Shown here piece by piece: positions 20,801 to 27,666 of a stretch of 64,000 nt of DNA. Every line of letters starts with the position of its first letter. The stretch's first letter is position 1. The position numbers and the translations under genes were made by a program. The DNA comes from Tritrichomonas musculus (lineage: Eukaryota > Parabasalia > Tritrichomonadida > Tritrichomonadidae). The notes below the pieces were generated by a model that was not told where the DNA came from, did not search any database, and was given only the letters and a program-made list of their open reading frames with translations. The stretch covers positions 1 to 64,000 of the forward strand of contig JAPFFF010000061.1 of assembly GCA_039105265.1 (NCBI GenBank). The letters run 5' to 3'.

Positions 20801-23017
20801 TTCGATGCGGTTAGTTTATATCCATCAGCAATGGCGAGATTGTATACAGTTGAAGGGAGGCCGATAGTGATAACAGAAGATAAACTCAATTACGAATTTC
20901 TCTCAAAACAGTCGGCATATGTTGTCGATATTGAGATAACGAAAGTGAATAAACATTATCCGTTTCCGTTGATTGTTAGGAAAGTTGACGGTTTGAATTT
21001 GAATGATGATAATTTGAAGGATGGAGAGGTTGTTAAGATGACTGTCGATAACATCATGCTTGAGGATTTGATTAAGTTTCAAGAGATAGAGTTCAAGTTA
21101 GTGAGAGGGTACTATTGGAATGGCAAGAAAGATTACACGATACAGAAAGAGATAAGGAATATCTTTAGCAAACGTTTGGAGTATAAGAAGAGTGGTAATC
21201 CTTTACAACAACTCTATAAGTTGATCATGAATTCTTGTTATGGGAAGACGATTGAGAGACCAATTGAGAAAGACTTTAAGTATTTCCATGAAGGTGAAGA
21301 GTTAGATAGATATTGGAAGAAGAACTATTACAAAATCGTTGAAGATAATAGCCTTAAAGGTACTGATAATCATGCAGTGAAGACGTTGAAACCAATTGAT
21401 AAACACTTTAACTTTTCGTTATTGGGTATTCAAGTATTGTCTATGTCAAAGAGAATCATGAATGAAGTTATGTGTTTGGCTTTCGATATCGGTTGTTGTA
21501 TATACTATCAAGATACTGATTCATTTATGATTAAGCGTTCTGATTTAGAGATTCTCGAAAAAGGTTTTAAAGAAAGATACAATCGTGATCTCATTGGTAC
21601 TAACTTAGGAAACTTCCATTGCGACTTTCCGTCAATTAATGGTCATGATGAAATGCCTTTTTCTGTTGAAGCTTACTTCCTCATGAAGAAGATGTATGTA
21701 CACAAAATTACTGATTCCTCAAATGAAATCGATTATGTTATTCGTGGAAAGGGTTTGACTCAGAAATCAATTCAATATGCGTTTAGGGATAAACAGTTCA
21801 ATGGTAATGTGATGGAGTTGTATAAACATTTGTATGAGGGGAATGAGTATACGTTTGATTTAACGAAAGGTCAACCATGCTTTTCAATGAACAAAGACAT
21901 GACTGTTTCAACATTAAAGAAGTTTGAAAGGAAAATCAAAGTGACATATGAAGAGGGTGATGTTGAATGGTATGGTAAACAGCAGAAAGCTAATGGTGAC
22001 GATTATGATAATGCTAAGAGTTTGTGTTTAAAGTCCAATATTGATGAATTGTTGGGTATTGATGAAAGCGAGATTGATCCATTGTTAGCTGATCGTGAAT
22101 TGATGAGTGGTTTGATTGAATCATTAAGTGAATCGGTTAAGGATAGATCATTGAGGAAACGTTTTGAGAATCATTTCATGATGACGTTTAACAATCTCAA
22201 ATATGGTTCAATTAAGGGTGTTAGCGTTTGTGATAAGTTCTTGAGTAAACAGACAGGGATGAGGTTGAATGTCAATGAATGTTTTGGTTTAGGGGTAATC
22301 GATTTCGATATCAATAAAGGTCTCTCTGATGATGAACGTAAGAAGATCCGAGAGAGAATCATGAGTAAGTTGTCCATAGATGATATTGTTGTTAGGTCAG
22401 GTAGTGGTGGATTGCATGTGTATGTCAATAATGATTTCGATGAATTGTACAAGAATGCTTACATTAAATGCTATGCATGTGATGAGTATGAGATTGATTA
22501 CATTGCTGCTGTGAGGGAAGATAAGCAAGCTGGTGTGATGTTACCTGGTTCATTCAATGCAAACGGTAAGTATGAGTTCGTTAGGGGTAGTTTTGAATCA
22601 GTCATTAAGAGATCAGCTAAGGATGTGTTGAAGGATTTAGAGTTGACGTTGAAGTTAGATGCAAAGCAAAGGGGTGCAGTTGATGATTCATTTAACGGAC
22701 CAATTGAGTATCTCAGTGAGGATGATGAGATGAAATTAGTTAATGGTTTGACTGGTATGGAAGTTCATAACTTTGCATCAAAGATTGATGAGAGGTTGTC
22801 GTTAATGCCATTGTTTTGTGCTATCAATTGTCTTTCACCAACGAATCGTGAGAAGGCTTATGATATGGTTTTGAGTAAATGTAATTTGAGTGATAAAGCA
22901 ATGATGAACTTCGATGAGGTGAAGGATAACTGTTTGGATAAGCATACACACATTAATGTTTTGAGAAAAATAATTCGTTTATATAACAATAGATATTACG
23001 TTAATGAATCCATTTAG
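17894..23017 (+). CDS. Protein-primed-type DNA polymerase B fused to AEP primase domain
   Basis: 1707 residues. The N-terminus carries two tandem Death-fold-like segments (about 12-80 and 98-165; LSLMLGMRDDEMDDILV and LAFVIGITEKEMDDILV). Exonuclease motifs are YADFEADTS (about 679), FHNLAYDIRM (731) and YCQQDVNILRE (880). Polymerase motifs are A CDFDAVSLYPSA (968), B KLIMNSCYGKT (1109) and C YYQDTDSFM (1205), typical of the phi29/adenovirus/Polinton group. The C-terminus has AEP-type motifs VIDFDINK (1468), RSGSGGLHVYV (1501) and EIDYIAAV (1533). No HNH module is present between exonuclease and polymerase motifs, unlike the outer copy. The frame is open throughout. Confidence 0.94.
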   Translation: MSDGNNALDAHSFIDLFDLSLMLGMRDDEMDDILVNAEGAPERLNEPLVLWISNTILDMGYKGDDDYDNMHRFAERVYNYTKALSEMCKSKGDDGFGHLVDLAFVIGITEKEMDDILVKADEDPERAVEPLARMIAYTIIGMGYEGDGDYDNMYMFGESVKNYTKALNEMIKNKPLLKPLPPKLNKEPKRYVDSDEYKRKEDDEFFKKFDRDRYRVHVDEGKSERASRFDRLIHRRDKSTLDSIREHAKDFREFWKTEDALRNKKRVEAMEIMNATPKEINEMNKITFDEWKANKGKQKQLVDDIMERLELSPYNWEINFEALNNEGRRLLFPRLKEFFEDTIAKLPIIQMYKIQFNVNGTWKSLPLKPETFNKLMENFTEENFVFDLESKAPEFFYENGGEELPTWSLFSALKFCLFENKSGNNDRGGSFFQYLTKETVPKRVVEYLKRLQIFDSLVDGKGKQRRELNDCCFVYALEQTGCYDKVTLDKIRLRIRNRYLSQSSINELCMEFGIHIKLTYIDDDVSGKNKKKSVESTSEGKRKCYMGVDEAEPNRTHHFNIYQKHYFIEEKTEFSTYYIKHLSECDDDKYNKEWLVDHWRTGRYFITSSNLVRELFKQNYFRPITYGQYKVLNTVFYNDLLNEEITDLTYDSKYCTRLMAPFEKKPVKGEPKKVPPTYWYADFEADTSEECHRPFMCVLHKDNGKIKKEFRGEDCDKDLLNYLPDGAVVYFHNLAYDIRMIRPTGTYEDKVKVGSKKVKKTMYNGIIKSIIKGTKTMMADVRFNGKVIHFKDTLPVLSCKLSELPKMFDIKGIKKELFPYNYYTLDRLNRGGVGVISEAGLFEVEPWTDEQMNVFKENIDGIDGCRIDDDHFDMWKYCSFYCQQDVNILREGFNKFRNGFIEDFDIDPFKFISISSLANEVFKQRVYYPNRNLFELGGVVRKFCSRAIYGGRCMTAYNKKWHTTVPLCDFDAVSLYPSAMARLYTVEGRPIVITEDKLNYEFLSKQSAYVVDIEITKVNKHYPFPLIVRKVDGLNLNDDNLKDGEVVKMTVDNIMLEDLIKFQEIEFKLVRGYYWNGKKDYTIQKEIRNIFSKRLEYKKSGNPLQQLYKLIMNSCYGKTIERPIEKDFKYFHEGEELDRYWKKNYYKIVEDNSLKGTDNHAVKTLKPIDKHFNFSLLGIQVLSMSKRIMNEVMCLAFDIGCCIYYQDTDSFMIKRSDLEILEKGFKERYNRDLIGTNLGNFHCDFPSINGHDEMPFSVEAYFLMKKMYVHKITDSSNEIDYVIRGKGLTQKSIQYAFRDKQFNGNVMELYKHLYEGNEYTFDLTKGQPCFSMNKDMTVSTLKKFERKIKVTYEEGDVEWYGKQQKANGDDYDNAKSLCLKSNIDELLGIDESEIDPLLADRELMSGLIESLSESVKDRSLRKRFENHFMMTFNNLKYGSIKGVSVCDKFLSKQTGMRLNVNECFGLGVIDFDINKGLSDDERKKIRERIMSKLSIDDIVVRSGSGGLHVYVNNDFDELYKNAYIKCYACDEYEIDYIAAVREDKQAGVMLPGSFNANGKYEFVRGSFESVIKRSAKDVLKDLELTLKLDAKQRGAVDDSFNGPIEYLSEDDEMKLVNGLTGMEVHNFASKIDERLSLMPLFCAINCLSPTNREKAYDMVLSKCNLSDKAMMNFDEVKDNCLDKHTHINVLRKIIRLYNNRYYVNESI

Positions 23018-23028
23018 AGGGATATCGT

Positions 23029-24321
23029 TTAAATGATTGTTGAGACCTTATATCGAGGTATCAATTGAGTTCTATTTTTGTCATCTTTGACTTCGTAAAG
23101 GCCATTCTTGAAACCAACTATTTGATGATTTCCTGGTTGGATTATTGATCTACGTTTCATGAGGCTATCATGTTCATTGTAAAGTTTGACAGAAGTGTTT
23201 GGTTCTAAATGGAAACCCGGTTGAGACATGATTTTAAAGTTCTCTTGAGAAATACGTTTAACGATGAACTCTTCAAGGTCTGGATCTTCTTGAACCATCT
23301 TTGGACTAACTTTGAAACCAGCATATTTGGACAACGTTTGATGTGGGGCATTGTTGTATTGATTAACGATTTCGTCCATGACCGATGGAGTAATGATACC
23401 TTCTTGCATGTTGTATGCCATGTCACGGATAGTTCTAATGACTCGATCGATGATTCCTAGTGAACCATGCATTGGATCTGTCTTTACTTGTTTCTGTTCA
23501 CGTTTCATGAAATCTGGATAGTGACCCATTTGCATTCGAGGTACTTCAGTGAAAGTTATTCCATGATTGGTATAGAAAGACCATGCATCATATGAATCGA
23601 AAGCACTCTCTCCATCACCAGATAGGTATTTGACTTTCATTCCTGATTGAATTAAACGATCAAGAGTACGGAGATATGTGGGTGTGTTCTTGGATGCTTT
23701 GGAGAAACGTTTAGCTTTATCTTCATCGGTATCGTTTTCATTGAATACTATGTTGTTCATGAGACCAGCAAAGAGGTATCTTGTGTTTACGTTAATGGCA
23801 ATCAGATAGCATAACTTGTCAACGAACATTAGGTCAATCAAGTATGTGTAACGTTTAGAAACTTTGTGTAATTGGTATTTCTTTAGGTTTTGCTTTAATG
23901 GAAAGTAGGATGTGGTATCAGAAATGATTGATGATTTGGTTGGATAGATGGATTGTAAAGCTTTGATCTTGTCTGGTGATTTGAATGCAATGGTGTTGAA
24001 TGAAGGTGTTTCTTGGTATTCCACAAAGGTACCTGATTGATGATAGAACTTGTGGGTATACGTTTCGTACCAGTCTTCAATGGGTTTGGTTGTATGTGGC
24101 CATCCACGAGTTACTTTAATGAATTCATCGAGAGTTAGAAGCTTATCATGATTGTAAACGACATATTCATTGAGTTTATCGTTAAAGGTATTGGTTAATT
24201 TGGGTCGAGTTGAGGGTTGAGTTGAGGAATTCTTAGATGACCATTTCTGAAGGTATTCGTTCCAGAGAATGTCTTTATCGGATTGACTTAGACGGGAAAT
24301 GTGTTCATAATTGTCAAACAC
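23029..24321 (-). CDS. Polinton integrase, core and C-terminal part
   Basis: 430 open codons aligning with residues of about 200-621 of the outer integrase. Landmarks are RYTYLIDLMFVDKLCYLIAI, LSGDGESAFDSYDAW, GIIDRVIRTIRDMAYNM and the tail VKLYNEHDSLMKRRSIIQPG. The core has the three acidic sites of the RVE fold. It is convergent with the polymerase gene, with a 12-base gap. The sequence upstream up to about 24778 resembles the N-terminal part of the outer integrase but is decayed, so the gene as it stands looks broken. Confidence 0.88.
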   Translation of the reverse strand: MFDNYEHISRLSQSDKDILWNEYLQKWSSKNSSTQPSTRPKLTNTFNDKLNEYVVYNHDKLLTLDEFIKVTRGWPHTTKPIEDWYETYTHKFYHQSGTFVEYQETPSFNTIAFKSPDKIKALQSIYPTKSSIISDTTSYFPLKQNLKKYQLHKVSKRYTYLIDLMFVDKLCYLIAINVNTRYLFAGLMNNIVFNENDTDEDKAKRFSKASKNTPTYLRTLDRLIQSGMKVKYLSGDGESAFDSYDAWSFYTNHGITFTEVPRMQMGHYPDFMKREQKQVKTDPMHGSLGIIDRVIRTIRDMAYNMQEGIITPSVMDEIVNQYNNAPHQTLSKYAGFKVSPKMVQEDPDLEEFIVKRISQENFKIMSQPGFHLEPNTSVKLYNEHDSLMKRRSIIQPGNHQIVGFKNGLYEVKDDKNRTQLIPRYKVSTII

Positions 24322-24778
24322 TGATCGAGATGATTTACGTTTATTGTTCTTTACTTTGTCGTCAATTAATTGTCTGGCTTACGTAGAGTTGATTGTCGGT
24401 TTTGTTCGATTTGATGTTGGATGTCTTCGATTTTGGATTTGATTCTATTGGATTCATTGATGACTGTTTTGAATAGTGTGTCTGAATGAACTGAAATGAA
24501 GTTGTTTAGAATGGTTTCGTCAATGGGTGGAGGTGGAGAGTTTGGATTACGATTATGGAATAGTGTATACCAATTATGGATGTTTGAGATGATGAATGAT
24601 TGGCATTTAGAATGATCCGATAAGATGTCGTTAATGAATGGTAGATCAGATTCATCAGGTTTACGTTGTCGGTGGAATATTAACTCTCCATGGTAGATTG
24701 TGTTTTGTATCCTTTGATTCTGTCTTTGAGGTATTCACAAATTCGATCAACGTTTTGAAATAAGATTTGGTTCATTTA
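24322..24778 (-). pseudogene. Decayed N-terminal region of inner integrase
   Basis: Minus-strand sequence beginning MNQILFQNVDRICEYLKDRI matches the outer integrase start (MNQTYELNNNVDHIIQYI). The rest corresponds to the region before the catalytic core but is not one open frame; about two or three breaks are present. Confidence 0.7.
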
Positions 24779-24849
24779 GGATGATATTAAATTAAACTAT
24801 AGATGATAATTATTTAATGAAAGTAATTTTTTATCAGATACTAAATAGT

Positions 24850-25119
24850 ATGAATAGATCAGTTAATGGATCAGTTAATGAATCAGGTGATGAATTCACT
24901 TTACCTCCTTTGAAGAAGAGGCATGAAAGGAAGAGTTTTGCTACGAATACGTTGAAGTTGATCAATTCAAGGTTGCAATATTATAGAAGAGTTTTGAGTC
25001 AACCAGAGCCGACAGATGAAAAGAAGCTTCGTAAACGTCAAATCATTAAAGCTAAATATGAACATAACATGAAAGTACGTAAACTGTTGACTAGAGCTGT
25101 TGCCAATAGATACATTTAA
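24850..25119 (+). CDS. Small basic conserved Polinton protein
   Basis: About 89 residues from the ATG at 24850 (an earlier in-frame ATG at 24817 gives a less similar start). It is homologous to 15951-16205: LPPLKKRHERKSFATNTLK, SRLQYYRRVLSQPE, KVRKLLTRAVANRYI. It is strongly basic. The two elements keep it divergent from the integrase and ahead of the Cys protein, suggesting an early/replicative module. Function unknown. Confidence 0.75.
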   Translation: MNRSVNGSVNESGDEFTLPPLKKRHERKSFATNTLKLINSRLQYYRRVLSQPEPTDEKKLRKRQIIKAKYEHNMKVRKLLTRAVANRYI

Positions 25120-25159
25120 AATGATTAATATGACGAATTGATTTTATTTTTGACTTAAA

Positions 25160-25852
25160 ATGACTTTGCGTGCGGCAAGAATACTAAGCTCTGAAACGGA
25201 CAACACTATCAAACAAGAGCAAGAGACTAATGTAAACATTAACATCAAACCTCAAACAAATCAACATGTCCATCCTGAGAGAAGACCATCAACGGTACCG
25301 TTATATCCAAACGTTGAACCATTAAACAATAATTCTGAAAGAATATTTGCTCCACAAAACGTAAATTTTACTATTCCGAACCCTCAAATGAGTTCTCAAG
25401 AGGCTGGACAAACTATCAATTCTCAGATGACACAGGGATCTCCATTAGCATTTCAACCTCAAACAAACAGTCCTTTCCAATCCAATATGGTTCAAGACAA
25501 AGGAATTGCAGATCTCGGAAATGAGTTAGATGAACTTGGTAAGCAGAATCAATTCTTGAAGATGATCATTGAGGCTTATGAATCGAATCCTTTGAAAGTT
25601 AATTCATATCTAGTTTGTGAGAGCAAGCTGTTGATGGACATGATTAAGATTTTGACTGGATGTGAGAAAGTTGAGTTGGTATTGGATGAAGACGTTGGAT
25701 GTGGTGGTTGTGGTGCAAGTTCAGGTAAGATAATCTATGTTTCAAAGATATTGGTCACTAAAGGTGGGAAGACTGAAGACCTTAAATATGCATACAATGT
25801 TATATATTCACAGTTCATCAAGTATGGTATATCGTTGAAGATGGTATGTTGA
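25160..25852 (+). CDS. Conserved Polinton protein, coiled-coil plus Cys-rich C-terminal domain
   Basis: 230 residues, homologous to 16502-17167 over the N-terminal motif (ARILSSETDNTIKQ), the coiled-coil (GIADLGNELDELGKQ) and the C-terminal domain (DEDVGCGGCGASSGK to SLKMVC). The disordered middle, rich in Pro, Gln, Asn and Thr, diverges most. CGGC-like cysteines in both copies may bind metal or form a redox pair. Function unknown; being conserved between two diverged elements suggests an essential role. Confidence 0.75.
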   Translation: MTLRAARILSSETDNTIKQEQETNVNINIKPQTNQHVHPERRPSTVPLYPNVEPLNNNSERIFAPQNVNFTIPNPQMSSQEAGQTINSQMTQGSPLAFQPQTNSPFQSNMVQDKGIADLGNELDELGKQNQFLKMIIEAYESNPLKVNSYLVCESKLLMDMIKILTGCEKVELVLDEDVGCGGCGASSGKIIYVSKILVTKGGKTEDLKYAYNVIYSQFIKYGISLKMVC

Positions 25853-25887
25853 GACAAACGTTAAATGCAAAAATAATGATTATATTT

Positions 25888-26571
25888 TTAGTATTGGAAT
25901 TCTGGATGATATGTTGGAATGAACGATTTCCATTCGTCAACTTTCTTGTGAGCATCATTCAATTGACACTTAAGATTGTTATCATTAGGATTTTCTTTGA
26001 GTTGTTGTTTAAGATTGTTGTACTTGTCAATTGCATGTTTCAAATCATCTTGTTCCCATGAATCAAGACTATGCATATCATCACGAACTCCCCAACATTG
26101 TTTGTTGACTAATTCTACATCGATCTTTAATGTAATCTTTTTGGCAATTGCTTTGAAGATTGGATTAGCATTCTCAATAGTGTCTGGTTTATGTTGTTTT
26201 TCAAGTGTTTCGTGAACTTTGTTATTAATGGAATTCATGATGTCTGCAACAGTGAAAGCATATTCAATATCAACCCATTCTGCAACGAAATGGATGAGAT
26301 CTGGGTGAACATATACGCCACGGAAACCATTAGGTGCATCACTTAACATGTATTTTGGAGATTTGGATGGATTTCTTTGAGTCCAGTGTTGACATATTTG
26401 GATGAATCTATCACTTTTGATGAAATCACGTGCACGTCTTGAATCGTTTCCAAGCTTACTTGCATTGATGTATCCATCTTTGTCTCGAATCATTACAGAT
26501 ATTCCATTGAATGTACCACGAGTGAATGTTTCACCTGAGTTTGTTGTGAGTGTTTCGACTAAACTATTCAT
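25888..26571 (-). CDS. KilA-N domain protein
   Basis: 227 residues. The KilA-N fold is clear: FNGISVMIRDKDGYINASKL, FIKSDRFIQICQHW, then GVYVHPDLIHFVAEWVDIEY and FTVADIMNSI. KilA-N domains bind DNA and are common in poxviruses, phages and large DNA viruses, as regulators. A charged linker and a C-terminal segment ending KSFIPTYHPEFQY follow. Its start faces the 154-bp repeat array with variable palindromes at 26623-26930, which makes autoregulation through those dyads a reasonable hypothesis. The outer element has a diverged KilA-N gene at the same place. Confidence 0.9.
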   Translation of the reverse strand: MNSLVETLTTNSGETFTRGTFNGISVMIRDKDGYINASKLGNDSRRARDFIKSDRFIQICQHWTQRNPSKSPKYMLSDAPNGFRGVYVHPDLIHFVAEWVDIEYAFTVADIMNSINNKVHETLEKQHKPDTIENANPIFKAIAKKITLKIDVELVNKQCWGVRDDMHSLDSWEQDDLKHAIDKYNNLKQQLKENPNDNNLKCQLNDAHKKVDEWKSFIPTYHPEFQY

Positions 26572-26622
26572 GTTATTCCTTTCGTTATCGTTAAAAAGTT
26601 ATTATTAAATAAAATTAAATGT

Positions 26623-26930
26623 TTTTGAAAATCATCGAAATCATCAATGAAAATGCGAGTGCGCGATTTTACGCGGTCGTCAAATCCTTCAAAATCGATA
26701 CCTAAAATGAATGTTTGGAGACACTTGTTTCTGACTCTTCAAAATCAGACCTAAAATGAATGGTTTCACCAATGAGTTTGAAAATCATCGAAATCATCAA
26801 TGAAAATGCGAGTGCGCGATTTTACGCGGTCGTCAAATCCTTCAAAATCGATACCTAAAATGAACCTCAAATGCACATACTTCTGGTTCATCAAATTTAC
26901 TTCTAAAATGATATTTAGATTCTACATTAT
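26623..26930. repeat. 154-bp tandem repeats with central dyad, upstream of KilA-N
   Basis: Two copies start at about 26623 and 26777. The first about 88 bases are identical in both: an AATCATCGAAATCATCAATG-type lead, then gtGCGCGattttaCGCGg with a CGCG/CGCG dyad, then a tail containing cttcaaaatcgatacc. A second half-unit carries cttcaaaatcagacctaaaa and ggtttcacc. Related units occur at 35230-35420 and 39984-40440 with different dyad sequences. They lie in the promoter region of the minus-strand KilA-N gene. Confidence 0.85.
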
Positions 26931-27220
26931 CTGCGCTTTAATTTGATATGTGATTCGTCGAAATTGATTGAGTATTCGTTGAGATATGGTCTTCTGAAAA
27001 TTGATCCCAAAATCTTATATTTTTCCATATCTGGGGAAGGTGAAATGATTTGACCTTGGCGGTTAAGGTGAATTAAATTGACCTTATAACCGTCGAAAAC
27101 GATATCCCAAATCTATCGTCAAAACCGCTCTATCTGCTTCCTATACTGAGTTAGCGTCTCCAAGCCAAAAAGTGACACTCTCTTAAAAATAAATCCCTAT
27201 ATGGACACATGTTGATGTCT
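26931..27220. other. Non-coding spacer in inner Polinton
   Basis: No gene was seen. Repeated short phrases (caaattgacc/gaattgacc, ccaaaat) continue the style of the repeat array, and a GC-richer stretch near 27090-27150 leads into the tRNA-like block. Confidence 0.5.
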
Positions 27221-27298
27221 GGCCAGACACGGCTCAATGGTAAGGCGTATCCATGGTAATCCGGAGTACCTGGTTCGATTCTGCTATGGGCCGTTTTT
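27221..27298 (+). ncRNA. tRNA-like Pol III unit (box A, box B, T5 stop)
   Basis: A 73-base unit with GGCC at the 5' end and GGCC near the 3' end as a partial acceptor stem. It has a box A-like cGGCTCAATGG (27230-27240), a box B-like GGTTCGATTC (27272-27281, exactly at tRNA positions 52-61 if base 1 is 27221), and TTTTT at 27294-27298. The T- and anticodon stems pair poorly and no standard anticodon loop is visible, so it is probably not an active amino-acid acceptor. A matching unit is found at the same place in the outer element. Confidence 0.5.
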
Positions 27299-27330
27299 AT
27301 TTGTAAAATTCTTCATATTCTTCTGAGAGG

Positions 27331-27546
27331 TTCCGTATATGATCTCGTCCCTAGATGATGTTCGCTAATGCGTTCCGGTCGTGCTAGGTTGAAAGAAGAG
27401 CCATTATAATTCCACATCTAGATGATGTTCGCTTATGCGTTCCGGTCGTGCTAGGTTGGAAGAAGAGTTATAATGGTTCCACATCTAGACGATGTTCGCT
27501 AATGCGTTCCGGTCGTGCTAGGGTGAAAGAAAGGTCATATACGGAA
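27331..27546. ncRNA. Triple 38-base motif inside nested stems (structured RNA/DNA)
   Basis: Three copies of a 38-base motif (ctagatgatgttcgctaatg to gtgctagg) start at 27351, 27418 and 27485, spaced 67 bases. A 12-bp stem (27331-27342 with 27535-27546) encloses all three. A 9-bp stem (27401-27409 with 27468-27476) encloses the middle copy. Each copy also begins and ends with CTAG/CTAG(G). No reading frame explains this. It looks like a designed multi-branch fold. Confidence 0.7.
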
Positions 27547-27563
27547 TTCTTTCTTCTTCTTCT

Positions 27564-27647
27564 GTTCTCAGGTGGAGATACATTTATGTTTCCTCCAAGG
27601 ACCGGTCCGTTACTGATTTTGAATGCACTACATCTCCACCTGAGAAC
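27564..27647. repeat. 16-bp perfect inverted repeat with internal dyad
   Basis: GTTCTCAGGTGGAGAT at 27564-27579 is exactly complementary to 27632-27647, enclosing 52 bases with the palindrome GGACCGGTCC. Followed by T-rich sequence and then the 3' end of the minus-strand fiber gene. It could be part of the RNA block or a bidirectional transcript end. Confidence 0.8.
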
Positions 27648-27666
27648 GGTTTTTGGTTTTTTGATT

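Noticed and set aside
27221-27298. Functional tRNA gene
   Set aside because: T-stem and anticodon stem pair poorly and no U33-containing anticodon loop is visible, so it is kept only as tRNA-like.
27351-27522. CRISPR-like array (three repeats)
   Set aside because: The intervals between motifs are themselves paired with each other as stems, there are only three units, and the context is eukaryotic.
27351-27522. Hammerhead ribozyme cluster
   Set aside because: The CUGAUGA and GAAA core elements are not present on either strand.
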